Under the pieces are notes generated by a model, which was not told the origin of the DNA, ran no database searches, and saw only the letters and a program-made list of their open reading frames with translations. Shown here in pieces: positions 42,613 to 48,733 of a DNA stretch of 48,733 bases. Source of the stretch: Geobacteraceae bacterium GWC2_55_20 (GTDB lineage Bacteria > Desulfobacterota > Desulfuromonadia > Geobacterales > Pseudopelobacteraceae); NCBI GenBank assembly GCA_001802125.1, contig MGZK01000105.1:1-48733 (forward strand). The letters run 5' to 3'. The translations under genes were made by a program, and so were the position numbers. The first letter of the stretch is position 1; each line of letters begins with the position of its first letter.

Positions 42613-43466
42613 GCGATTCCATCCTGAAGCTGGAGGACGTCTGCTATCGCTATGCCGACGGAACCCGCGCCCTTGACGGCTGCTCCCTGGCGATTCGGCG
42701 CGGCGCACGCACCGCCGTGCTGGGAGCCAACGGTGCCGGCAAAACGACTATGTTCCTGCACCTGAACGGCATCCTGCGCCCCACTGCGGGACAGGTGCTT
42801 TGCGAGGGGACGCCGCTGGATTACAGCCGCCACGGCATGCGCCGTCTGCGTTCAAGGGTCGGCATGGTGTTCCAGAACCCGGACAGCCAACTCTTCTCGG
42901 CCAGCGTGCGGGAAGATATCTCCTTTGGTCCTATGAATCTGGGACTGGAAGAAGCGGCCGTGCGCCAGAGGGTGGAGGAGGCGCTTTGCGCGGTCGGAAT
43001 GGCCGACTCCGCCGACAAGCCGGTACACAACCTGAGTTACGGCCAGAAAAAACGGGTCTGCATCGCCGGAGTACTGGCCATGCAACCGGAGATCGTCGTG
43101 CTCGATGAACCGATGGCCGGGCTGGATGCCGCCATGCAGGACGAACTGACAACGATCCTGGAAAAGCTGCACTCAGGCGGCATGACGATCGTGGTTGCAA
43201 CCCATGACCTGGATTTTGCCTACGGCTGGGCCGACGAATCCGTAGTGATGGATGCCGGCCGGCTACTGGCCCACGGCCCCCCGGCAGAGATTCTCCGGCA
43301 GAAGGAGGTCCAGTCCACGCTGGGGGCCGCACCGCTGGTGGAGGAGATAACCCGCTCACTCTCCTTGATCGGCATCGATCTTCGTGCTAAGGGATATCTG
43401 CCACGCAGCAAGAAAGAACTGCTCAAAGCAATCAGCGATTACGCCATACAGGAGGGGAAACCATGA
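42609..43466 (+). CDS. cbiO: ECF transporter ATPase CbiO (second system)
   Basis: A 285-residue ABC ATPase. Walker A GANGAGKTTMF, Q-loop MVFQNPDSQLF, signature LSYGQKKRVCIA, Walker B IVVLDEPMAGLD and switch ATHDLDFAYGW are all intact. The signature has LSYGQ in place of LSGGQ, common in this family. A roughly 60-residue C-terminal helical extension (EEITRSLSLIGIDLRAKGYL) follows but no His-rich tail, in contrast to the other CbiO. ATGA overlaps on both ends. Confidence 0.94.
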   Translation: MSDSILKLEDVCYRYADGTRALDGCSLAIRRGARTAVLGANGAGKTTMFLHLNGILRPTAGQVLCEGTPLDYSRHGMRRLRSRVGMVFQNPDSQLFSASVREDISFGPMNLGLEEAAVRQRVEEALCAVGMADSADKPVHNLSYGQKKRVCIAGVLAMQPEIVVLDEPMAGLDAAMQDELTTILEKLHSGGMTIVVATHDLDFAYGWADESVVMDAGRLLAHGPPAEILRQKEVQSTLGAAPLVEEITRSLSLIGIDLRAKGYLPRSKKELLKAISDYAIQEGKP

Positions 43467-44452
43467 TCATCGTAACCGGAGGCGCGGGACTTATAGGCAG
43501 CGCCGTAATTCAGCATCTGAACCGGATCGGCAGGGAAGACATCCTGGTGGTGGATCACCTCGGCCTGACCGACAAATGGCGCAATCTCTCGGCATTGCGC
43601 TTCATGGACTACATGGAGAAGGATGCCTTCGAACTGCTGCTGGACAACGGTTCCGCGGCCAGCCGCCTTCCGGGCCGCAAGCTGGAAGCTGTCATCCACC
43701 TGGGAGCCTGTTCCGCCACCACCGAACCGGACGCCACCTACCTGATCAGGAACAACTTCGAATATTCCCGCAAGCTGGCCCTGACCGCGCTGGCGGCCGA
43801 TGCCCGCTTCATCTACGCCTCCAGCGCCGCCACCTATGGCGACGGCGAAAACGGCTTTGCCGATGACGAGCAGCAGCTGGCGACCCTGAGGCCGATGAAC
43901 ATGTACGGCTACTCCAAGCAGCTCTTCGACCTGTGGGCGTTGCGCCAGGGTTTTCTGGACAGGCTGGTGGGGATCAAATACTTCAACGTCTACGGCCCCA
44001 ACGAGCAGCACAAGGGGGAGATGCGTTCACTGGTGCTGAAGGCCTACGAGCAGATCGGTGCCAGCGGCAGCCTGCGGTTGTTCAAGTCCCATCGCCCCGA
44101 ATACGGCGACGGCGAGCAGCTGCGCGACTTCGTCTATGTCAAGGACGCAGCCGCGATGACCCTGCACTTCCTGCTGAACAGCCGTGCCGGCGGCATCTTC
44201 AACATCGGCGGCGGAACCACGGTCAGCTGGAACCGGCTGGCAGGGGCCGTCTTCAGCGCCATGGAGCGCCCGGTCAGCATCGAATACATCGACATGCCGG
44301 AATCGATCCGCAACACCTACCAGTACCGCACCTGCGCCGACATCTCCAAGATTCGGGCAACCGGCTATTCGGCCGCGATCGGCTCGGTGGAGGAATCGGT
44401 ACAGGACTACATCAGGAACTATCTGGTTCCGGACAAGAGGTTGGGGGATTGA
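43463..44452 (+). CDS. hldD: ADP-L-glycero-D-manno-heptose 6-epimerase
   Basis: A 329-residue extended SDR that epimerises ADP-D-glycero-manno-heptose to the L form for lipopolysaccharide core. The NADP site TGGAGLIGSAV is at 5-15, HLGACSATTEPD near 80, IYASSAATYGDGENGF near 118, the active-site YGYSKQLFD (YxxxK) near 145 and FNVYGPNEQHKGEM near 175. The ATG overlaps the cbiO stop (ATGA), so this LPS gene is translated from the B12-controlled cobalt transcript. Confidence 0.92.
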   Translation: MIIVTGGAGLIGSAVIQHLNRIGREDILVVDHLGLTDKWRNLSALRFMDYMEKDAFELLLDNGSAASRLPGRKLEAVIHLGACSATTEPDATYLIRNNFEYSRKLALTALAADARFIYASSAATYGDGENGFADDEQQLATLRPMNMYGYSKQLFDLWALRQGFLDRLVGIKYFNVYGPNEQHKGEMRSLVLKAYEQIGASGSLRLFKSHRPEYGDGEQLRDFVYVKDAAAMTLHFLLNSRAGGIFNIGGGTTVSWNRLAGAVFSAMERPVSIEYIDMPESIRNTYQYRTCADISKIRATGYSAAIGSVEESVQDYIRNYLVPDKRLGD

Positions 44453-44458
44453 GAAACG

Positions 44459-44806
44459 ATGAAACCGGCTGATAAATATTTAAAGATTGTGGAGTGGTCA
44501 GAAGAAGACGCCTGTTATATCGGTACCTGCCCGGGCCTTATTAATGGTGGGATTCACGGCGAAAACGAAGCGAAGGTATATGAAGAGCTGTGCCAGGTTG
44601 TTTCCGAAGCTGTCGAGCTATATCAAGCGGATGGTAAACCTTTACCTCCGGCCACTGCCAACAAACAGTATTCCGGGCGTTTTGTTCTGCGAGTCGGCCC
44701 GGACCTGCACAAAGAAGTCTCCATCAGAGCAGCACGAGTTGGCGAGAACCTGAACAGCTATTGCCAGAAGATTTTGCAGAATGCCGTACGTTGCGGTCAG
44801 CCATAG
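44459..44806 (+). CDS. HicB-like antitoxin, no HicA partner seen
   Basis: A 115-residue protein. The first 65 residues form a HicB partial RNase-H-like fold (KYLKIVEWSEEDACYIGTCP and GGIHGENEAKVYEELCQVVS). The last 45 are a ribbon-helix-helix DNA-binding part (SGRFVLRVGPDLHKEVSIRA, LNSYCQKIL). HicB normally neutralises and represses a small HicA toxin encoded alongside, but hldD lies 6 bases upstream and no HicA-like frame follows. It may be a solitary regulator or a relic. It marks the start of the accessory stretch. Confidence 0.85.
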   Translation: MKPADKYLKIVEWSEEDACYIGTCPGLINGGIHGENEAKVYEELCQVVSEAVELYQADGKPLPPATANKQYSGRFVLRVGPDLHKEVSIRAARVGENLNSYCQKILQNAVRCGQP

Positions 44807-44983
44807 CTTTACGTCCATCCAAACCGCAATTACTTATCCCATTGCAGGCCTTGCATCTGCCTTTCGACAAAATCACCTTATTTTTTTCTGCCAGCTGGAT
44901 AATCGTAAATACAGACTTAATCAATAATGCAGCCTGGACAGAATGACTTGCATTAACACCGGATTTAGACTTATATGGCTTGA

Positions 44984-45227
44984 ATTTAATGTTGGTTGCG
45001 CGTAACGAATTGCAAAAATCACCGACAGAACAGACCAAGGGTAACCAGCTGTTGCAATGCAACTACCCTGTATAAAGGGCGAAGTGATGGGACAATACGG
45101 GAAAAATATTGTAACCGGCACTTGTTCTGGTGAAGTTACCAACAAATCCGGACAAAAGAAGCAATCAACCCTGAACACGATTCACCAGCGCCGTTTCCTG
45201 GTTTTCAACCACGGGAGCGGCGTTTTT
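44984..45227 (+). ncRNA. Possible structured small RNA
   Basis: The 663-base gap from 44807 to 45469 holds no convincing gene. Within it, a candidate promoter (TTGCAT 44948, 18 bases, TATATG 44972) is followed by a stretch with many self-complementary segments: AGGGTA/TACCCT, GTTGC/GCAAC, CAGAACA/TGTTCTG and ACAATA/TATTGT. It ends in a good terminator at 45189-45227. Together these suggest an independently made RNA of about 240 nt. I recognise no known family. An 84-codon frame inside it (45057-45311) reads through the terminator and looks spurious. Confidence 0.4.
45189..45227 (+). terminator. Rho-independent terminator
   Basis: A 15-bp stem (45189-45203 with 45207-45222, one bulged C and two G-T pairs), a 3-base loop and five T residues at 45223-45227. 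Confidence 0.75.
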
Positions 45228-45374
45228 GCATTTGAATTTTGTCAACAAGGCAATATGAGGAATCAGGATAGGGGCGTTTTGCATCCTGTTGTCAGAAGAT
45301 TACAGGAGTGAGGGTGAAGAGGATTCTGCCCAAATTCAGAATTTTAGTTATGGATAAATGTTCCATTTGGGAAG

Positions 45375-45412
45375 ATCACCGGTTCACGCGCGTGCGCGCG
45401 TGAACCGGTGAT
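45375..45412. repeat. Perfect 17-bp inverted repeat at the composition change
   Basis: ATCACCGGTTCACGCGC (45375-45391) and its exact reverse complement (45396-45412) around GTGC. No T-run follows. It stands exactly where the sequence turns AT-rich, so it may be a boundary or attachment structure of an inserted segment. Confidence 0.7.
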
Positions 45413-45469
45413 TAAGATGATATATTTACAAAGTTCACATTCCGCATAATTTCCATAGAAAGTAAAAAT

Positions 45470-46561
45470 ATGGCCGAGCTATTTAATTTTAACGAAATTG
45501 GTGCAATTGAACGAAGTTCAATGAAGAAAAACAGAATAGATTTTAGCAAGTTGTATAGCCGACTATCAGAAAAATCGCGAGAAGATTCAAAACCCTCACA
45601 TTGCCTATATTGTGAACAAAAGCACAATAAGTTCTGCAATTCCCACTCCGTTCCAGCTTCATTTCTCAGAAATATTGCTGTAGATGGCAAAGTTTACACA
45701 ACAAATAAAATTTTGGATTTGCCACTATTCGATACAGAAAAGGGTGTAAACAATTCAGGAACATTTCAATTGATTTGCCGACAATGTGATAATCAAATAT
45801 TTAGAGAATATGAGAATTATTTGAACTACAAAGAACATCCGACAGACAAAATGATTGCACAAATTGCCTTAAAAAATCATATGAGGTTTATTGGTAAAAG
45901 ACGTTTTGAAATTTCGCTTTATAATAACATGAAAGAAGAATTTTCCAAAAAATCAGCCAGAAACCATTTATTAGATGGTTACATCGACGATATGCTAAGA
46001 GTGGCAAATCTAGATTTGCTTGAATATATTAGAGACTTTAAACATTGCAAAAAAATTATTGAGAAAGAGTGGTTAAATGAGCATTATTTATTCTACTACG
46101 AAAAGCTAGACTATACCGTTCCAATTGCTTTTCAAGGAGAAGTTTGCCTAAATTTTGACTTCCTTGGACACCCTATCAATGACATTTACAACAAATCAAA
46201 AGATTACAAGCTACAAACTCTCCACATTTCAATTTTCCCCATAGAATCACAAAGCATTATTATGCTGTTTACAAAAAATGGGAATAAACGGCTTAGACAA
46301 TTCTATAAACAATACAGTTCGTTGGAACATAAAGATAAGTTGTCAGCAATAAACTTTATTATTTTTAGTCTCTCGGAAGATGTGTTTATGAGTAAGAGTC
46401 TTCATGACCGTTTTATGGAAAATGACAGTTTAAAAAGAGTCGCAGGGCTAACATCTATTCAATTCTCTGAAAAAAATAATATAAGTCAAGAAGGCCTTAC
46501 GGAAGAATTTGACTTATCAAAAAGAAATGACATTCCTAACTTTCTATTAATGGAAAATTAG
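45470..46561 (+). CDS. Unrecognised Cys/His-rich protein, possibly HNH-like, in AT-rich DNA
   Basis: A 363-residue protein I cannot assign. Residues 45-110 hold a metal-site pattern: CLYC (45-48), CNSHSVPASFLRNIA (56-70) and LICRQCDNQIFREYE (101-115). Two CxxC pairs around an S-H-x-V-P-x-x-F-L segment resemble HNH/treble-clef nucleases and related zinc modules, but the active-site His-Asn pattern is not proven. The rest is mixed helix and strand with no known domain. The gene is strikingly AT-rich and uses A/T-ending codons, unlike the flanking genome, indicating horizontal transfer. A second ATG at codon 18 is possible. Confidence 0.78.
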   Translation: MAELFNFNEIGAIERSSMKKNRIDFSKLYSRLSEKSREDSKPSHCLYCEQKHNKFCNSHSVPASFLRNIAVDGKVYTTNKILDLPLFDTEKGVNNSGTFQLICRQCDNQIFREYENYLNYKEHPTDKMIAQIALKNHMRFIGKRRFEISLYNNMKEEFSKKSARNHLLDGYIDDMLRVANLDLLEYIRDFKHCKKIIEKEWLNEHYLFYYEKLDYTVPIAFQGEVCLNFDFLGHPINDIYNKSKDYKLQTLHISIFPIESQSIIMLFTKNGNKRLRQFYKQYSSLEHKDKLSAINFIIFSLSEDVFMSKSLHDRFMENDSLKRVAGLTSIQFSEKNNISQEGLTEEFDLSKRNDIPNFLLMEN

Positions 46562-46641
46562 GGAAACCCAAGAGTGACGCAGTTGCTTTTTGCTTTTGCA
46601 TAAGAAAATGTTCCAACTCTTGCGTGGGGGGAAACCTACGA

Positions 46642-46699
46642 GGTCATGTTTGACATTTGAAGATTGCAAGAGCCGAATGTTTAAATGTCAAACATGACC
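46642..46699. repeat. 17-bp inverted repeat upstream of the transposase remnant (REP-like)
   Basis: GGTCATGTTTGACATTT (46642-46658) and its perfect complement (46683-46699) with a 24-base loop. A further CTCTTGC/GCAAGAG pair (46617-46623 and 46666-46672) overlaps. Such palindromes typically accompany REP-associated tyrosine transposases. The surrounding 46562-46705 shows no gene. Confidence 0.7.
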
Positions 46700-46705
46700 C
46701 GCTGA

Positions 46706-46939
46706 CTCTTCCCCAGGAGAGATAATGAGTTAGTTAAGGTTACGCCACTTTTGGAACTGACTGGAGAATGGGGGCTCTTTCTTGCTGGAACGGGAGAAGA
46801 AGAGCAGACAAATGCGATCCGGAAACATGAGCGAACAGGTAGACCACTCGGTGCAGAAGCTTTCGTCGAACATTTGGAAACGGCTCTTGAACGCCCGTTA
46901 AAGCGCGGAAAACCGGGACCAAAAGGGAGTAAGAATTAA
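46706..46939 (+). pseudogene. C-terminal remnant of a REP-associated tyrosine transposase (RAYT)
   Basis: In one frame, without any start codon and preceded by a stop, 77 codons read like the end of a RAYT: DNELVKVTPLLELTGEW, then IRKHERTGRPLGAEAFVEHL and ERPLKRGKPGPKGSKN. The conserved HERTGRPLG block is a strong marker of this family. The catalytic HUH and tyrosine domain is gone, so it is a relic. RAYTs mobilise or spread REP palindromes, which fits the inverted and tandem repeats on both sides. Confidence 0.78.
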
Positions 46940-46950
46940 GTATGGTGTCC

Positions 46951-46992
46951 CCGGAATTTCCCGTCCGGAATTTCCCGTCCGGAATTTCCCGT
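46951..46992. repeat. Three perfect tandem copies of a 14-bp unit
   Basis: The unit CCGGAATTTCCCGT repeats exactly at 46951-46964, 46965-46978 and 46979-46992. Each unit holds a near-palindromic GGAATTTCC. The array ends 27 bases before the ATG of the phospholipase-D-like gene and directly follows the transposase relic. Confidence 0.85.
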
Positions 46993-47019
46993 ACATTACA
47001 AACTTTATAGAGGACCATC

Positions 47020-48051
47020 ATGTTTATTACATCCAGAAACTATGCAAATGAAGTTCAAACAATAATTGATAATAGTTGTAACTTATCCATTGCTGTTGCG
47101 TTCTGGGGGTGTAATTCGGAGCAAATTTTTTCAAATTGCCGAAACAAAACCACCAGAATCGTATGTAATTTAACTATGGGTGGAACGAATCCAGACCCAA
47201 TAGTTAAACTACGTGCAACAAAAAATATTGAGATTCGTCAATTTAATGAATTACACGCTAAAGTAATTGCAGGTGAAAATATTGCGCTAATTGGCTCCGC
47301 TAACTTTTCAACAAATGGGCTCAATTTTGAGTGCGAAGAAGGCATCGGATGGGAAGAGGCGGGATTAATCACAAAAGACACGATTGAAATCAATAAAATA
47401 CAAGCATGGTTTAACGAACTTTGGAATAAATCTAAATCAATCACTGATAACGACATAGAGACCGCTGAAAAAATTTGGAAATCTAGACGAGAACATCGTC
47501 AGCAAAAAGGCTCTGGAGGCTCATTATTAGAGTGTCCTTTAACTGACCTGAAGGATCGACCAATCTATTTGGCAATTTGGCGTGAGCATGCGTCTGAGTC
47601 TGCTGATGTAGAATTTGAATCCATAAAGGAATCAGCCAGCCAAACTGAAACGGCACCTAGTTTGGATAAGCTCGACTTTTTCGAAGATTGGGGAGAACTT
47701 CCCGAAGATGCTTCATTGATTAGTGTTTACTATGGGCCAAAAGGAAAAATTGAAGTGGAGTACTCTTGTCGACGCATTCCTGGCCTTGATCGTGATTTTC
47801 AAAACAAGGAAACTAGCGAGCAATCGTCGCTTCAGATAGTGATAAAGGAAAAATCTGTATGCAATATGTCTTTTGACGCCAAAGAAATGAGAGCTATGCA
47901 AAATCGCCTGAAACCAATAATTAAAGAGTTGTGGAACGATCGCCCAGAAGGTGATGACGCTACTATCGTGTCCCTATATGATTTTCTTCACAAGGAGTCA
48001 GCATTACGGGACCCAGCGGGGTCTGTCCTTGAAAAGAGAAATATCAGATAA
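47020..48051 (+). CDS. Phospholipase-D-fold protein (possible nuclease) in accessory DNA
   Basis: A 343-residue protein. The N-terminal 130 residues look like a PLD-like domain: a strand/helix start (YANEVQTIIDNSCNLSIAVA), then LHAKVIAGENIALIGSANFS with H79, K81 and GSxN (92-95), as in the HKD motif, although the Asp is not evident. One half-site means it would need to dimerise, as in PLD-type nucleases. The C-terminal 200 residues are not recognisable. GAGGA is 5 bases before the ATG. AT-rich relative to the genome. A defence or restriction role is plausible but unproven. Confidence 0.78.
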   Translation: MFITSRNYANEVQTIIDNSCNLSIAVAFWGCNSEQIFSNCRNKTTRIVCNLTMGGTNPDPIVKLRATKNIEIRQFNELHAKVIAGENIALIGSANFSTNGLNFECEEGIGWEEAGLITKDTIEINKIQAWFNELWNKSKSITDNDIETAEKIWKSRREHRQQKGSGGSLLECPLTDLKDRPIYLAIWREHASESADVEFESIKESASQTETAPSLDKLDFFEDWGELPEDASLISVYYGPKGKIEVEYSCRRIPGLDRDFQNKETSEQSSLQIVIKEKSVCNMSFDAKEMRAMQNRLKPIIKELWNDRPEGDDATIVSLYDFLHKESALRDPAGSVLEKRNIR

Positions 48052-48134
48052 TAAGGCAAGGTTGAACCACACCGTTTGACGCCGACCGGGCTGGAAAACC
48101 GCACAAACAGGTCAACTGCACAGCCGTTATCCAT

Positions 48135-48545
48135 ATGAATAAACACAAAATTCACATAATTGGCGCCGAAGATAATGAGGCTTTGCTCCTAATTGAAGAG
48201 GAACTGCCTGAGGCATGCCGGTTGATCTGTGAATATCGTGAGAAGTCAATTTCTGCCGAAGCAGATGATTATTTCGAGGCATTTTGCAAAATTCGAGAAA
48301 GACTGGAGAACGAAGGTATCATCCCGTTTTGCTACGGTACAAGTTTAGACGTTTATCCGTCACGGATGTCGCGTCAAATGAGTAAAGGAAAAGCAGCATA
48401 CAGATTGGAAATGGGAAAGTCTGCACGCCGTGAGAACATCGTGAAAATCTTTGATAAGGGACCTGATGTGATTCCGAGCAATGTTCAGGCCCAACGAGAA
48501 TATTATGAGGAATGGCTTTGTTCGCTGACTGGGTTGCCTGGGTAG
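48135..48545 (+). CDS. Hypothetical protein
   Basis: A 136-residue soluble protein that I do not recognise. It starts with a strand (KIHIIGAEDNEALLLIEEEL), continues through helical segments (DDYFEAFCKIRERLENEG) and contains IPFCYGTSLDVYPSRMSRQMSKG and a conserved-looking C-terminal REYYEEWL. No ribosome site stands out before the ATG at 48135, so expression is less certain. It follows the PLD-like gene after 83 bases; whether they form a unit is unknown. Confidence 0.62.
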   Translation: MNKHKIHIIGAEDNEALLLIEEELPEACRLICEYREKSISAEADDYFEAFCKIRERLENEGIIPFCYGTSLDVYPSRMSRQMSKGKAAYRLEMGKSARRENIVKIFDKGPDVIPSNVQAQREYYEEWLCSLTGLPG

Positions 48546-48676
48546 GAAACGGGGACAGGCTTATTTAACAAGCAGCGTTAATGGGCGACCCCTTCCCTTC
48601 CCTCATTATTCCAACTTGACAAGAACCCGCTTGCAGGTAATGATTACTGCAATCAAATTAATGGATGGTAATTGTA

Positions 48677-48733
48677 ATGCCGATTGTAGAATGGAATGAC
48701 AGCTTCCTGGTTGGTGTGGAGCCATTTGACGAG
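48677..48733 (+). CDS. Bacteriohemerythrin (first 19 codons, cut by window edge)
   Basis: The frame opens MPIVEWNDSFLVGVEPFDE and runs off the window. W-N-x-x-F/L-x-V-G-V-x-x-x-D-E is the classic start of bacteriohemerythrins, small four-helix proteins that bind O2 at a diiron site. The His ligands lie beyond the edge. A possible -35 TTGACA (48616-48621) is upstream with a poor -10. Confidence 0.72.
   Translation, partial: MPIVEWNDSFLVGVEPFDE

Noticed and set aside
45057-45311. 84-codon frame
   Set aside because: It runs across a strong terminator and several stems, has no ribosome site and resembles no protein; the segment is better explained as non-coding.
46951-46992. CRISPR array
   Set aside because: Units are 14 bp and contiguous without spacers; this is a plain tandem repeat. 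No cas genes are present.
48052-48134. Possible integron attC site between the PLD-like and following genes
   Set aside because: GTT and AAC words with some symmetry are present, but the R and Y core patterns of attC do not match.

Overview
The window looks like the chromosome of a Desulfuromonadota bacterium of the Geobacter group. Its core genes are GC-rich. Evidence is the gene complement (1000-residue NAD-glutamate dehydrogenase, FecR and OmpA proteins, HDOD/FapA signalling genes, diheme peroxidase, two cobalt ECF transporters, bacteriohemerythrin) and the Gram-negative envelope genes (OmpA proteins, hldD). No species is claimed.

Layout. 1-3591: mtnA (reverse, cut by the window edge), then miaA-hfq and an AI-2E family permease. 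3591-8312: a tightly overlapping run of a PDZ/radical-SAM (DUF512) protein, then oleC, oleD and an Sfp-type phosphopantetheinyl transferase. 8417-14866: FecR/OmpA lipoprotein pair, a 52-residue protein and threonine aldolase (reverse), L,D-transpeptidase, hemB (reverse) and an OprF-like porin. 14955-19457: two unknown reverse genes, RNase P RNA, a zinc-ribbon coiled-coil protein, a Nif3/DUF34 protein, a CAU-anticodon tRNA, an EfpL-type EF-P and queF. 19526-22688: RCK potassium channel, nuclease-fold protein, LarA-like racemase and a YtxH-like protein. 22811-29410: signalling genes in one direction (two receivers, FapA, hybrid kinase with HPt, HDOD, PilZ). 29522-32503: glutamate dehydrogenase.

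32673-44452 is dominated by cobalt and B12. A strong promoter drives crotonase, cob(I)alamin adenosyltransferase, a stand-alone B12-binding mutase subunit and a second crotonase. It is followed by an outer-membrane protein with CbiMN-CbiQ-CbiO, a reverse diheme cytochrome c peroxidase, and then a cobalamin riboswitch controlling CbiM-CbiN-CbiQ-CbiO-hldD. The likely logic is Co2+ uptake across both membranes, adenosylcobalamin formation, and its use by an acyl-CoA mutase whose large subunit lies elsewhere.

44459-48550 is an accessory stretch, visibly more AT-rich in its genes: an orphan HicB-like antitoxin, a structured non-coding segment ending in a good terminator, a 17-bp palindrome at the composition change, an unrecognised Cys/His-rich protein, a decayed REP-associated tyrosine transposase with palindromes and tandem repeats, a phospholipase-D-fold protein and an unknown protein. 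The window ends in the first codons of a bacteriohemerythrin. The most interesting parts are the crotonase/B12 cluster with altered active sites, the oleCD-PPTase operon without visible oleA/oleB, and the accessory stretch. Promoters, terminators and functional assignments were read by eye; no database search was run.
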